Part shown: positions 1 to 8,849 of the stretch, piece by piece
How the letters are laid out: each line of letters starts with the position of its first letter
Numbering within the stretch: position 1 is the first letter of the stretch
Source: JACCTU01 sp963700495
GTDB taxonomy: Bacteria; Actinomycetota; Thermoleophilia; Gaiellales; Gaiellaceae
Reading direction: 5' to 3'
Assembly: GCA_963700495.1 (NCBI GenBank)
Contig: CAVOXT010000003.1
Span: forward strand, 248,001 to 312,000
DNA length: 64,000 nt
Program-made: the position numbers and the translations under genes
The notes under the pieces: generated by a model
Databases searched by the model: none
What the model was told of the DNA's origin: nothing
What the model saw: the letters and a program-made list of their open reading frames with translations, nothing else

Positions 1-777
1 GAACTCGACCTCGACATGACCTGCCGCGACGCGAGCCTTGAAGCCCGTCGCCTGCTCGAATGCGTCGCGCACGCGTGCGGCGAGCGCCGGGTCGACAGGT
101 GTCTTGCGGCGCGGCTTGCGCCTGGCGCCGGCGTCCTGCGCAGCCCGCTCGGCGGCGCGCGCGGACAGCCCCTGCTCGACGATTCGCCTCGCCAGCTTCT
201 TCTGACCCTCGCGATCCGGGACGGCGAGCACCGCGCGCGCGTGCCGCTCCGTCAGCTCGCCGCGGGCGACCATCCAGAGGACGTCGTCGGGGAGATCGAG
301 CAGGCGCACGCGGTTCGAGATCGTCGGCTTCGCCTTGCCCACCCGCTCGGCAACGTCACCCAGGGAGAGGCCGAACTCGTCGAGCAGAAGTGCGTACGCA
401 CGCGCCTCCTCGACGGCGGACAGCTGTTCGCGGGCGACGTTCTCGACGAGCGAGAGGAGGAGCGTGTCTCGATCGTCGGCATCTCGAACGAGCGCGGGCA
501 GCGACTCGAGGCCCGCCTCCTTCGCGGCGCGCCAGCGGCGCTCGCCGGCGATCAACTCCCAGCCGCCCTCGGTGCGAGGCCGAACGACGATCGGCTGGAG
601 CAGGCCCTGCGCGCGGACGGACGATGCGAGGCCGGCGGCCGCATCGGGCTCGAACCGCCGGCGCGGCTGGCGCTTGTTGGGGTGAATCTGGTCAACCGGC
701 AGCTGGGCGAGCTCCGAGCCGCCGCCGTCCCGGCCGCCGATCAGGACCTCGAGACCCTTGCCCGAGGCCTCTGACGG
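1..777 (-). CDS. parB: Chromosome partitioning protein ParB (3' end cut by window edge)
   Basis: ParB binds centromere-like parS sites near the origin, spreads on DNA as a CTP-dependent clamp and works with ParA to segregate origins. The reading frame shows an N-terminal KGLEVLIGG stretch, then the nuclease-like core with RRRFEP and the GERRWRAAKEAG box, followed by the helix-turn-helix with GKAKPTISNRVRLLDLP. The gene follows parA directly. No ATG, GTG or TTG lies in frame between the parA stop (778-780) and the conserved KGLE motif. Removing one base near 760-762 gives the usual RGLGKGLE, so the start is probably hidden by a sequence error. The C-terminal dimer domain runs off the window. 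Confidence 0.87.
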
Positions 778-1528
778 TTAGGCGCGCTCGACAAGCTCCA
801 TCGCCACCTTCCAGTACGCATCCGCCCCGGGCGAGCGGCGGTCGTACGCGATCGCAGGGAGTCCGTGGCTCGGTGCCTCGGCCAGCCGCACCGAGCGAGG
901 CACCGTCGTCTCGAACACGAGCTTGCCGAAGTGGCGCCGCACCTCGTCCTCGACGTCGTGCGCGAGCCGCGTGCGTCCGTCCACCATCGTCAGCAGCAGA
1001 CCTGCGACGGCAGAGGCGGGGGTTCAGGCGCGTCTTGACGAGCTCGATCGAGCGCAGGATCTCGGCGAGCCCCTCGAGCGCGTAGTACTCGGCCTGGACG
1101 GGCACGAGCACGCGGTCGGCCGCGGCCAGCGCGTTCACCGTCAGGGGCCCGAGCGAGGGTGGACAGTCCAGGAAGACATATGCGTACCCGGACACGTCCG
1201 CGAGGGACTGCGCGAGGTAGCGGTCGCCGTCGTCACGGCGGGCGAGCTCGACCACCGCCCCCGCAAGCTCCGCCTTGGCAGGCACGAGCGAGAGGTTCGC
1301 GAACCGCGTGGGCCTTGCGAGCTCGTGGAGCGGGGCGCCGTCGAGCAGGTCGTAGCTCGAGACCCCGTTCGCGCTCTCGCCGAGGCCTGAGGTTGCGTTC
1401 GCCTGCGGGTCGAGGTCGACCACGAGCGCGGTCTCGCCGGCTTCGGCGAGGCACGCCGCGAGGTTCACGGCGGTCGTGGTCTTGCCGACGCCGCCCTTCT
1501 GGTTCGCAACCGCATAGATTCGCCCCAC
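778..1528 (-). CDS. parA: Chromosome partitioning ATPase ParA (one frameshift)
   Basis: ParA is a deviant Walker ATPase that binds DNA non-specifically and moves ParB-parS complexes. The start MGRIYAVANQKGGVGKTTTA carries the deviant Walker A motif KGGVGKTT, and DLDPQANATSGLG and FLDCPPSLGPLTVNA follow as in Soj-type proteins. The frame breaks near 1011-1017. One extra base there separates the NPRL stretch from the in-frame C-terminus that ends YWKVAMELVERA at 778. Total length would be about 250 residues, normal for Soj. It is in one unit with parB and downstream of rsmG on the - strand. The break is most likely a sequence error because both halves are well conserved. Confidence 0.9.
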
Positions 1529-1541
1529 GCGGCCAGACTAC

Positions 1542-2131
1542 TCAGGCCAGCGGACGCCTTTTCGCGACCCCTGGACGGCGGGGAAACCCGGTCGGTGTGG
1601 GTGCGAGCTTCGGGATCACGAGCAGCCCGCCCACCCGTTCGACCTCGCCTCCCCCGACCTGCGCGGCCACCTTCGCAACGCGTTCGGCGTCCGCGGACGG
1701 GCCTACGAAGAGGACGACGGCGCCTCCAGGCTCGACGAGCGGCAGGCACCACTCGGCCGCAACCGGCGGCGGCGCGAGCGCGCGGGCGACGGCAACCTTG
1801 TAACAGTCTGTTACTTGGCTTTCCGCGCGGCCCCGAACGACGCGCACGTTGGGAAACGGCTGCGCGAAACGCTCGAGCGCGTGCGCCTTCCGCTCCTGCG
1901 ACTCGAGCAGCGTCACCTCGCGGCCCGGGAACACCGCCGCCAGCGGAATCCCGGGCGAGCCGCCCCCCGAGCCCACGTCGACGATCGGCCCGTCGTACCG
2001 CGCGACGACCCCGACCGCCTCGAGCGAGCGCTCGACGTGCTCGTGCCAGGCCTCCTCGGGATCCTTGATCGCTGTCAGCCGGGAAGAGCAATGAGTTCGT
2101 GAATCCAGACTTCGAGCCGCGGATCACGCAT
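1542..2131 (-). CDS. rsmG: 16S rRNA (guanine527-N7)-methyltransferase RsmG (frameshifted, contains a palindromic repeat)
   Basis: RsmG methylates G527 of 16S rRNA with S-adenosylmethionine. The core shows VDVGSGGGSPGIPLA (SAM-binding loop) and TLLESQERKAHALE. The ATG at 2131 gives MRDPRLEVWIHELIALPG, which is short for the family N-terminus. The frame then hits a stop, and a single missing base near 2079-2081 joins it to LTAIKDPEEAW. The methyltransferase frame then runs to TGA at 1542. Between 1800 and 1820 the coding strand contains a dispersed palindromic repeat that encodes SQVTDCYK, at a place where other RsmG proteins have an ordinary linker. It lies between jag and parA, as is typical near the origin. 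Confidence 0.85.
1800..1820. repeat. Dispersed palindromic repeat, copy 1 (inside rsmG)
   Basis: GTAACAG, one base, CTGTTAC forms a 7-bp palindrome at 1800-1814. The 21 bases 1800-1820 are identical, in inverted orientation, to 37667-37687. In rsmG the element is read in frame without a stop. The second copy sits at the shared end of two convergent genes. Confidence 0.75.
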
Positions 2132-2171
2132 GGCCGAGTTGGATCGCAACGAAACGCCGGCGGAGGGGGAA

Positions 2172-2197
2172 CGCACGGGGTTCCCCCGTGCGAGGCG
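2172..2197 (-). terminator. Hairpin repeat after jag, shared with the fabF 3' end
   Basis: Bases 2172-2180 and 2184-2192 form a 9-bp GC-rich hairpin with a 3-base loop, 18 bases downstream of the jag stop. The 20 bases 2178-2197, read on the - strand, are identical to 24773-24792 after fabF, in the same orientation relative to the upstream gene. There is no T run, so it may be a processing or protective hairpin rather than an intrinsic terminator. It lies upstream of the rsmG start at 2131. Confidence 0.6.
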
Positions 2198-2209
2198 TGC
2201 ACGACGGCG

Positions 2210-2884
2210 CTAGCCGTCGAACGCCGTGATCACGACAAACCGGTTGGGCTCCGCGCCCTCGCTCGACGTCTCGACGCCCGGGAACTCCTTCAGCCGCAGG
2301 TGGACGATCTTGCGCTCGATCGACGTCATCGGCTCGAGCTCGACGCGGCCCTCGCGCAGCGCCTGCTGCGCGCTCCGCACCGCCATCGTCTCGAGCGTCG
2401 CTCGGCGACGGTCGCGATAGCCGGCCGCGTCGACGACCACGTCCTTGGCCTCGGCTCCGCCGCGACGGGCGATCGCGTTCGCGAGGTACTGGATCGCGTC
2501 GATCGTCTGCCCGTGCTTGCCGATCAGGAGCCCGAGGTCGGCGCCGCCGCACACGACGTGGATCGCCTCGTCGTCCTCGCGAACGTCGACCCGGCAGTCG
2601 ACGCCGATCGCGTCCGCGATTCGCTCGACGATCTCACGGGCCTGCCCGCCGGCTTCGCTCTCGTCGCGAGGGGCTGCCGGCGCGCGCTCGTCGACGCTCG
2701 CGATCACCCGAGCGGGCGCATACCCCACTCCGAGCAAGCCGCGCTCGCCCTCGGAGACCACCTGAAACTGGACGTCGGACTTGTCGAGCCCCGGGTCGAG
2801 CCGCTCCAGCTCGCGTAGTGCCGCCCACTTCGCCTCGCCGACGGTCTCGCCCGTCGCCTCGACCTGGAGCGACCCGCCGGTCAT
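2210..2884 (-). CDS. jag: Jag/KhpB family RNA-binding protein (SpoIIIJ-associated)
   Basis: Jag/KhpB is a cytoplasmic RNA-binding protein linked to cell elongation and division and usually encoded beside yidC. The 224-residue product has a Jag-N domain (about 5-55), a KH domain with the loop LLIGKHGQT (about 120-128) and a C-terminal R3H domain with ERKIVHLRLKEF (about 190-215). The ATG at 2884 overlaps the expected TGA stop of yidC (ATGA), which suggests translational coupling. As sequenced, the yidC frame runs into it without a stop because of a likely frameshift upstream (see yidC). It is followed by a strong hairpin. Confidence 0.9.
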   Translation of the reverse strand: MTGGSLQVEATGETVGEAKWAALRELERLDPGLDKSDVQFQVVSEGERGLLGVGYAPARVIASVDERAPAAPRDESEAGGQAREIVERIADAIGVDCRVDVREDDEAIHVVCGGADLGLLIGKHGQTIDAIQYLANAIARRGGAEAKDVVVDAAGYRDRRRATLETMAVRSAQQALREGRVELEPMTSIERKIVHLRLKEFPGVETSSEGAEPNRFVVITAFDG

Positions 2885-3694
2885 CGCCTGGCGCGCTTCT
2901 TCTTGCGCTTGACCCGGCGGGGCGGCGAAGCCGGGGAGGCCGGCGGGCTCCTTGGCCTCGGAGCGCGCTTTCCCGTCGCTCCCGGGCGCCGTCCGCGAGC
3001 TCCGCTTCTCGGGCTGGACGGGTTTCGGCCGCAGGCCCCGGGTGACGAGGCCCTGACCCGTGGTCCACAGGTTCGTCGTGACCCAGTAGATCATCAGCCC
3101 TGCCGGGAAGTTCACGACGAAGAACAGGAAGACGAGCGGCAGCGCGAGCAGCAGGTACCGCTGCGTCTTGTCCATCGTCGTCGACATGAGCAGCGTCGAG
3201 GTCGTCTGGCTGCCGGCGTAGAGGATCAGCAGGATGACCGCCGAGAGCGGGTCGTCGCTGAGCGGCTGCGTGATGTCCGGGACGAGACCCCAGAGCCAGC
3301 CGAGGTCCGAGCCCGGGTACTTCGGGAAGACCTCCTTCTCGAAGTTCTTCAGGACGAAGAAGAGCGACAGGAAGACCGGGATCTGGAACAGGATCGGCAG
3401 GCACGAGGAGGCAGGGTTGATCCTGTTCTCCTTGTAGAACTTCATCAGCTCTTCCTGCTGCTTCGGCTTGTCGCCCTTGTAGCGCTGCTGGATCGCCTTC
3501 ATCTCCGGCGCGTGGCGCTGCAGGCGCTGCATCGAGTGGATCTGCCGGACGGTCAGCGGCAGCAGGATCGTGCGGACGATGATCGTCGTGGCGACGATCG
3601 CCCAGGCCCAGGTGAGCCCGACGGAGGCGTGCAGCCACTCGAGCAGCCAGGTGAGCGGCCGCTCGATCGGCTCGAGGATGAAGAGCGGCGTCAC
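2881..3694 (-). CDS. yidC: Membrane protein insertase YidC (frameshift near C-terminus)
   Basis: YidC inserts and folds inner-membrane proteins, alone or with SecYEG. The sequence starts VTPLFILEPIERPLTW at a GTG (3694) overlapping the yidD stop. It shows TM segments around WAWAIVATTIIVRTILLPL, SCLPILFQIPVFLSLFF, LSAVILLILYAG and LLLALPLVFLFFVVNFPAGL. The conserved arginine in the first core helix (TIIVRTILLP) is present. Near 2911-2922 the frame slips. The other frame ends VKRKKKRARR and a TGA at 2881 that overlaps the jag start. It uses AAG codons typical of this genome, while the open frame would use rare CAA and GAA. I therefore read a one-base loss rather than a YidC-Jag fusion. Confidence 0.88.
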
Positions 3695-3900
3695 GCCGGG
3701 TCGAACCCCCCGTGGCTCCACGGATTGCAGCGAAGGAGCCGCCACGCCGCCTTCAGCGAGCCTCGGACCAGGCCGTACTGCCGGAGCGCGTCGAGCGCGT
3801 ACTGCGAGCAGGACGGGTGGTACTTGCAGGTCCCGGCCGGAACGAGCCGGCCGAAGGTGAGGCGATATCCGTGCACGAGGCCGATCCCGATGTATCTCAT
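3691..3900 (-). CDS. yidD: Membrane protein insertion efficiency factor YidD, in frame with RnpA
   Basis: YidD is a small membrane-associated protein that assists YidC-dependent insertion. The 69-residue region MRYIGIGLVHGYRLTFG to NPWSHGGFDPA holds the family signature CKYHPSCSQYALDALRQYG and the conserved CNPWSHGG end. No stop codon separates it from rnpA. The same frame runs from the rnpA GTG at 4245 to the TGA at 3691, so the sequence predicts either an RnpA-YidD fusion of 184 residues or internal initiation at ATG 3900. A TGA out of frame overlaps this ATG (ATGA), so an rnpA frameshift at its extreme end is also possible. The stop overlaps the yidC GTG. Confidence 0.85.
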   Translation of the reverse strand: MRYIGIGLVHGYRLTFGRLVPAGTCKYHPSCSQYALDALRQYGLVRGSLKAAWRLLRCNPWSHGGFDPA

Positions 3901-4245
3901 GCCGGCCGCCTTCTGCAGCACCTCGTCGATGCGCTCGCACAGCCAGTCGAACCCGCGCGCCTCGACGGCCTCGGGCAGACCGGGCCGTGCGATCAGCACG
4001 TAGTCCTTGCCCGCCGGGATCTGCTCCAGGAGCGAGCGCCAGCTCTCGCGCAGCTGTCGCTTGATCCGGTTGCGGACGACCGCACCGCCGAGCTGCTTCG
4101 GCACCGCGATCCCGAGCCTCGGCTCGTCGCCGTCCTCCGAGCGGTCGAACCAGTAGAGGACGAGGAAGCGTGAGGACACCGAGCGGCCGTGCCGGTAGAC
4201 GGCATCGAAGTCCCGCGACCGCGAGAGACGATGTCGGCGCTGCAC
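3901..4245 (-). CDS. rnpA: Ribonuclease P protein component RnpA
   Basis: RnpA is the protein subunit of RNase P and helps the RNA subunit bind and cleave precursor tRNA. The roughly 115-residue region shows RRHRLSRSRDFDAVYRHG at the N-terminus and the RNR-type signature GAVVRNRIKRQLRESWR that binds the catalytic RNA. The GTG at 4245 lies 5 bases after the rpmH stop and gives the usual QRRHRLSRSRDF start. The frame continues without a stop into yidD (see that entry). Confidence 0.9.
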
Positions 4246-4250
4246 GCTGT

Positions 4251-4385
4251 TCAGGCGGAGAGCCGCTTGCGCCCGCGCGCCCGGCGGCGCTTGAGGATCA
4301 GACGGCCCGCGCGGGTCGACATGCGCGCGCGGAAACCGTGCTTGCGTTTCCGCCGACGCACGTTGGGCTGGTAGGTGCGCTTCAT
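4251..4385 (-). CDS. rpmH: 50S ribosomal protein L34
   Basis: L34 is a small basic protein of the large ribosomal subunit. The 44-residue product MKRTYQPNVRRRKRKHGFRA matches the family consensus along its full length, ending ARGRKRLSA. The ATG at 4385 is the first gene left of the presumed origin, followed closely by rnpA, as in most bacteria. Confidence 0.97.
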   Translation of the reverse strand: MKRTYQPNVRRRKRKHGFRARMSTRAGRLILKRRRARGRKRLSA

Positions 4386-4462
4386 GAGTACTCGATCCGA
4401 GGCAAAATTCGCGCCCCTTTCGGGGGCGAGCGGCCAGTATAGACAAGCGGTCGCACGCACTG

Positions 4463-4471
4463 TTATCCACA
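4463..4471 (+). promoter_or_regulatory. DnaA box
   Basis: TTATCCACA is an exact match to the consensus DnaA-binding 9-mer and sits in the gap upstream of dnaA. Confidence 0.75.
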
Positions 4472-4586
4472 GCACGAAGCTCCTGCAGAGACGCCGAAAA
4501 CGAGCCTCCGTCCACAGGTGTGGAGAGTCGTGTGGACGTTGAGAAATCCCTGCAAGGGGACACTTTTTTGGCCAAGGTTCACCATG

Positions 4587-4615
4587 TTGTGACCGCGGTG
4601 CGCGGCTGCTATTGT
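4587..4615 (+). promoter_or_regulatory. Probable dnaA promoter
   Basis: TTGTGA (4587-4592), a 17-base spacer and TATTGT (4610-4615) form a good sigma-70-type promoter about 43 bases before the dnaA GTG. The start would place the AAGGAG ribosome binding site at about 4640-4645 in the transcript. Confidence 0.6.
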
Positions 4616-4657
4616 CGCTCGCTGCGCGCGTCCCCCTCGAAGGAGCCTCCCCCCTCG

Positions 4658-6008
4658 GTGGAACACCAAGTCGAGCTGACTGCCGAGAGTCTGTGGGACG
4701 AGGTTTCCAGTCGGCTCAGGGGGGCGCTCAACGAGACCACGTACCGCACGTGGTTCGACGACGTCGGAGGTGAGGAGCTCACCGACGACGCGTTCGTGCT
4801 CGCCGTCCCGAACGACTTCTCCCGCGAGTGGATCGAGGGACACTTCCTCGGCCTGATCAAGGCCGCGGTCAAGGACTCGACCGGCCACGAGCGCCGGGTG
4901 CACCTGCGCGTCGTGGAGGACCGCGGCCTGCCGGAGCCCCTGCCGGCCGAGGTGGAGCGCCCGCCGAAGCGCGGCGAGGCGGGCATGAACCCGAAGTACA
5001 TCTTCGACCTGTTCGTGATCGGGTCGTCGAACCGCTTTGCCCACGCGGCCGCGCTGGCGGTCGCAGAGGCGCCGGCCCAGGCCTACAACCCGCTCTTCAT
5101 CTACGGCGGCACCGGTCTCGGCAAGACGCACCTGATGCAGGCGATCGCGCAGTACGTGATGCAGCACTCTCGCGACATGAGCGTGAAGTACGTCACGAGC
5201 GAGACGTTCATGAACGACTTCATCAACTCGCTCCGAGACAAGCGGATCGAGGGCTTCAAGCAGCGCTATCGCGCGTACGACCTGCTCCTCGTCGACGACG
5301 TCCAGTTCTTCGAGCACAAGGAGCGGATCCAGGAGGAGTTCTTCCACACGTTCAACTCGCTCTACGAGGCCGGCAGCCAGATCGTCATGTCCTCGGACCG
5401 CCCCCCGCGCGAGATCTCGACGCTCGAGGAGCGGCTGCGCTCACGGTTCGAGTGGGGGCTGATCACGGACATCCAGCCGCCCGACCTCGAGACCCGGATC
5501 GCGATCCTCCGCAAGAAGGTGAAGATCGACGGGATCCACGTCCCCGATCCGCAGGTGCTCACCTTCGTCGCGAGCCGGATCGAGACGAACATCCGGGAGC
5601 TCGAGGGTGCGCTCACACGGGTCGTCGCGTTCTCGTCGCTGACCGGCCGGCCGATGACGGTCGAGCTCGCCCAGGAGGTTCTCAAGGACGTCTTCCCCCA
5701 GGGCGAGGCGGCCGAGGTCTCGATTCGCCGGATCCAGGAGACCGTCTCGGAGCGCTTCAACCTCCCACTGAGCGAGCTGACTCGGCGAGAAGCGGTCTCA
5801 GAACATCGTCTATCCGCGGCAGGTTGCGATGTACCTCTCGCGCGAGCTGACCGACTCCTCGCTGCCGAAGATCGGCAAGGAGTTCGGCGGCCGCGATCAC
5901 ACGACCGTCATCCACGCAACGTCGAAGATCGCCCGCCTGATCCGCGAGGACAGGTCTGTGTACAACCTCGTCCAAGAACTCACAGCTCGCATCAAACAGG
6001 TCCGCTGA
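4658..6008 (+). CDS. dnaA: Chromosomal replication initiator DnaA (one frameshift)
   Basis: DnaA is the AAA+ ATPase that opens oriC. The GTG at 4658 follows an AAGGAG site and gives VEHQVELTAESLWDEV, a normal domain I start. The AAA+ core has Walker A GGTGLGKTHL (about residue 150), Walker B LLLVDDVQFF and NIRELEGALTR. One extra base near 5786-5790 breaks the frame inside domain IV. Beyond it the correct frame continues KRSQNIVYPRQVAMYLSREL and the DNA-binding signature GGRDHTTVIHA, ending at TGA 6006-6008. The normal length is therefore about 450 residues. A frameshift in an essential gene points to sequence error. Confidence 0.93.
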
Positions 6009-6142
6009 CGCCGAGACCCTGTGTACGACCCACTTTTCTCCCCAGCGCCCGTCCCAAGGGCGAACCCGCTCTCAGAGCCAAGGAGCACCGTCTTCCCCGG
6101 TCCCCACACTCCCTACTACGACTGAAAGGATTCTTTAGATAG

Positions 6143-7279
6143 ATGATTGAGTCAGAAGCAGTGGCGGTGGGTTCGGGGATAAAGGTCGTTTGCGCGCGAG
6201 ACGAGCTCGTCCAGAAGCTCTCGATCGTCTCGCGGGCTGTCTCCGCGAGAACGACGGTCCTCGTGCTGGGAGGCGTGCTCCTGCGTGCGGAGGGCGGGGA
6301 GGTCCAGTTGGCCGCGACCGACATGGAGCTCTCGCTGCGAACGTCGCTCGATGCGCAGGTCGAGGGCGAAGGGTCTGTCGTCGTTCTCGGGAAGACGCTG
6401 GTCGAGATCGCACGGCTCTTGCCGACCGAGGACGTTCAGATCGAGCATCGGCCCGAAGAAGGCGTCGTCCGGATCGAGTCCGGAACGTACAGCTCGCGAC
6501 TGCACACGTACAACGCCGACGACTTCCCGCGGTTGCCGGACGTGGAGGCGATCGGAACTTTCGCCGTCGACAAGGACACGCTGCTCGACACGGTCGCCCG
6601 GGTCTCGCGCGCCGCGTCTCGTGACGAGTCGCGCCCGGTCCTGACGGGCATCCTCGTCCGCTTCCAGGGAGGCAAGCTCGTCATGGCGGCGACCGACTCC
6701 TACCGGCTGTCGGTCAAGGAGAGCCCGCTCGAGGGCGACGTGCCCGAGCTCGAGGCGATCATCCCGGCGCGGGCGCTGACCGAGGTGTCGCGAATCGCTG
6801 CGGGCGCCGACTCGCTCGAGTTGGGCGTCCACGAGAACCAGGTCGTCTTCGTCGCCGACGGCGTCACGCTGACCACCCGGCGGATCGAAGGGCAGTTCCC
6901 GAACTACAACCAGCTGATTCCGGAGAGCTACGAGCAGGTCGTCCCGCTGGCCCGGACCGAAGTCCTCGAGGTGGTTCGCCGCGTGGGCGTGATGGCGCAG
7001 CGGAACTCGCCGCTCCGGCTTCGCTTCGCAGAGGGCGAGCTGACGGTTTCGGCGCAGACGCAGGACATCGGCGAGTCACACGAGTCGCTTCCCGTGAGCT
7101 ATTCGGGAGACGTGATGGAGATCGGCTTCAACGCGGAGTTCCTGCGCGAGGGGTTCGAGTCGGTGACGGGTGACGACGTTCAGCTCAAGCTGATCAGCCC
7201 CCTCCGGCCCGCTGTGATCCAGGGCGAGAGTGACGACTTCACATACCTCGTGATGCCGATCCGCCTGCCGAGCAGCTGA
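6143..7279 (+). CDS. dnaN: DNA polymerase III sliding clamp (beta subunit)
   Basis: The beta clamp forms a ring around DNA and tethers polymerase III. The 378-residue product is intact with three clamp domains. It includes KVVCARDELVQKLSIVSRAV near the start, NADDFPRLPDVE in the middle and YLVMPIRLP at the C-terminus, all family signatures. The ATG at 6143 adds about 13 residues before the usual start, and GAAAGGA at about 6124 is rather far upstream. The 134 bases between dnaA and dnaN hold no gene and no clear DnaA box. The stop overlaps the presumed recF start. Confidence 0.95.
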   Translation: MIESEAVAVGSGIKVVCARDELVQKLSIVSRAVSARTTVLVLGGVLLRAEGGEVQLAATDMELSLRTSLDAQVEGEGSVVVLGKTLVEIARLLPTEDVQIEHRPEEGVVRIESGTYSSRLHTYNADDFPRLPDVEAIGTFAVDKDTLLDTVARVSRAASRDESRPVLTGILVRFQGGKLVMAATDSYRLSVKESPLEGDVPELEAIIPARALTEVSRIAAGADSLELGVHENQVVFVADGVTLTTRRIEGQFPNYNQLIPESYEQVVPLARTEVLEVVRRVGVMAQRNSPLRLRFAEGELTVSAQTQDIGESHESLPVSYSGDVMEIGFNAEFLREGFESVTGDDVQLKLISPLRPAVIQGESDDFTYLVMPIRLPSS

Positions 7280-8338
7280 TCGTCACGCAGGTCTCGCTCC
7301 GGAACATCCGCTCGTACGCGAGGCTCGAGCTCGGGCTGCAGCAGGGGCTCGTCCTCGTCGTCGGTCCGAACGGAGCCGGCAAGACGAACCTGCTCGAGTC
7401 CCTCCACGTCGGAACCCAGGGCTTCTCGCCGCGCACGCGGAACGACGCGCAACTCGTCCGCTTCGGCGAGAGCGCCGGCCGCGTGTCGATCCGCGGCATA
7501 CGCGCCGAGACGCCGGTCGAGCTCGAGGTCACGTTGGAGCCCGGGCGGGGCAAGCGCGCGAAGCTGAACGGGGGTGCGCTACGCGCCGCGGAGCTGCTTC
7601 GCAGCGAGGTCTCGACGCTCGTGTTCACTCCGGACCGGCTGGGCATCGTCAAGGGCGCTCCGGCCGTGCGGCGCGCGTACTTCGACCGTGCGGTCGGGCG
7701 GCTCTTTCCGGCCCGCGCCGGCCTGTCCGCCGAGTACGGCGCGGCGGTCGGCCAGCGGAACTCGGCGCTGCGCCGGGTCTCGCTCGGCCTCTCGTCGCGC
7801 GATGCGGTCGAGCCCTGGACCGAGCAGGTCGCGGTGCTCGGGAGCGAGCTCTCCGCCGCGCGCCGGCAAGACGCTCGAGACGCTCGCACCCGCCTTCGCG
7901 CGGCTCACAGGCGAGTTCGGGCTCGAGCCCGGCCGCCTGGTCTACGAGGGCCGAGCCGTCTCCCGGGAGGAGCTCGACGCACGGCTCCTTCGCGACCTCG
8001 AACGCGGAACGACGAGCCTCGGGCCGCACCTGGAGGACATCGCGATCCTCGCCGGCGATCGTGACCTGCGGAGCTTCGGCTCACAGGGCGAGCAGCGCCT
8101 GGCGGTCCTCTCGCTGCTCCTCGCCGAGGCGTCTGTCCTGCTCGAGCGCAGCGGAGTGCCGCCGCTTCTGCTGCTCGACGACGTGCTCTCGGAGCTCGAC
8201 TCGGAGCGGCGCGCGACGCTTGCGCGCGTGTTGCCCGAAGGCGGCCAGACGCTGGTCACGTCCACGTCCGCCGACGCGCTGCCGCTCGAGCCCGATCAGC
8301 TGCTCGAGGTGTCGCCCGGGGAGGTGCGGGTCGCGTGA
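7276..8338 (+). CDS. recF: DNA replication and repair protein RecF (one frameshift, CTG start likely)
   Basis: RecF is an SMC-like ATPase that loads RecA at gaps with RecO and RecR. The N-terminus IVTQVSLRNIRSYARLELG and Walker A VGPNGAGKTNLLE are clear, as are the C-terminal signature GSQGEQRLAVLSLLLAE and LLLDDVLSELD. No ATG, GTG or TTG lies in frame near the start. The only candidate is CTG 7276-7278, which overlaps the dnaN stop as CTGA. One extra base near 7861-7865 splits the gene between ELSAAR and KTLETLAPAFARL. The stop overlaps the GTG of the next gene. Confidence 0.9.
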
Positions 8339-8800
8339 AGAGGCTCGCCGCCGAGGTCACGCGAGAGCTCGGGCGGTTCGGTCCTGCGGAGGGCATGGTC
8401 AGGATCGTCGAGGCATGGCCCGATGCCGTCGGCACGACGATCGTGCGGAACGCGTGGCCTGCTCGACTCTCGCGGGACGGGACGCTGCACGTCGCCACGA
8501 GCTCCGCGTCGTGGGCGTTCGAGCTCGGCCAGCTCGAGCCGGACATCCTGCCGCCGGCTCCGGGAAGGAACAGGGTCGAAGGCGCCGGCGAAGATTCGAT
8601 TCGCGGTCGGGAAGCTCCCCGAGCTCGGGCTGGACGACGACCTCGCACGGACGATGCGGACGTCCGCCGATCCGGGCCCGGAGGACGTTCGAAGAGGGGC
8701 TGAGCTGGCGGCCGAGATCGAGGACGAGGAGTTGCGCAAAGTGGTCGCGAAAGCGGCCGCTCAGAGCCTGTTCCGAGCCGGGTGCGACCAGTCGTTCTGA
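8335..8800 (+). CDS. DUF721/DciA-like protein (one frameshift)
   Basis: Small DUF721 proteins between recF and gyrB are common in Actinomycetota. The family includes DciA, the ancestral loader of the replicative helicase. The visible core is RIVEAWPDAVGTTIVRNAWP and DGTLHVATSSASWAFELGQL, typical of the domain. One extra base near 8551-8555 shifts the frame. The true continuation is KIRFAVGKLPELG, ending AAAQSLFRAGCDQSF at 8800. The GTG overlaps the recF stop (GTGA). A role as helicase loader is inferred from family and position only. Confidence 0.8.
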
Positions 8801-8819
8801 TACACTTCTTCGGGCCGGT

Positions 8820-8845
8820 AAAGGCCTCAAATGCAGGCCTTTTTT
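8820..8845 (+). terminator. Intrinsic terminator or attenuator hairpin just before gyrB
   Basis: AAAGGCCT (8820-8827), a 7-base loop and AGGCCTTT (8835-8842) form a stem followed by a run of six T (8840-8845). It has all marks of a rho-independent terminator. It ends only 4 bases before the gyrB ATG at 8850, so gyrB has no room for its own leader after it. It may terminate the recF unit or regulate gyrB. Confidence 0.8.
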
Positions 8846-8849
8846 CGTG

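Larger units (their letters stand above)
4386..4657. other. Presumed replication origin region (oriC) between rpmH and dnaA
   Basis: This 272-base gap separates divergent rpmH and dnaA, the usual place for oriC in Actinomycetota. It has a perfect DnaA box TTATCCACA at 4463-4471. Weaker look-alikes containing TCCACA or TGTGGA lie between about 4505 and 4540. A run of six T at about 4564-4569 is unusual in this GC-rich sequence. Only one clear DnaA box is visible, fewer than is common, so other origin parts may lie elsewhere, for example in the 134-base dnaA-dnaN gap. Confidence 0.65.

Noticed and set aside
16..774. Long open frame on the + strand opposite parB
   Set aside because: Antisense shadow of a GC-rich gene; the - strand frame matches ParB along its full length.
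2210..3694. YidC-Jag fusion protein
   Set aside because: The alternative frame ends VKRKKKRARR with a stop overlapping the jag ATG and uses preferred codons, so a one-base loss is more likely than a fusion.
2903..4003. 366-residue open frame on the + strand opposite yidC and rnpA
   Set aside because: Highly charged low-complexity translation with no domain; the - strand holds recognised genes.
4463..5347. 294-residue antisense frame over dnaA
   Set aside because: Shadow frame; dnaA motifs are clear on the + strand.
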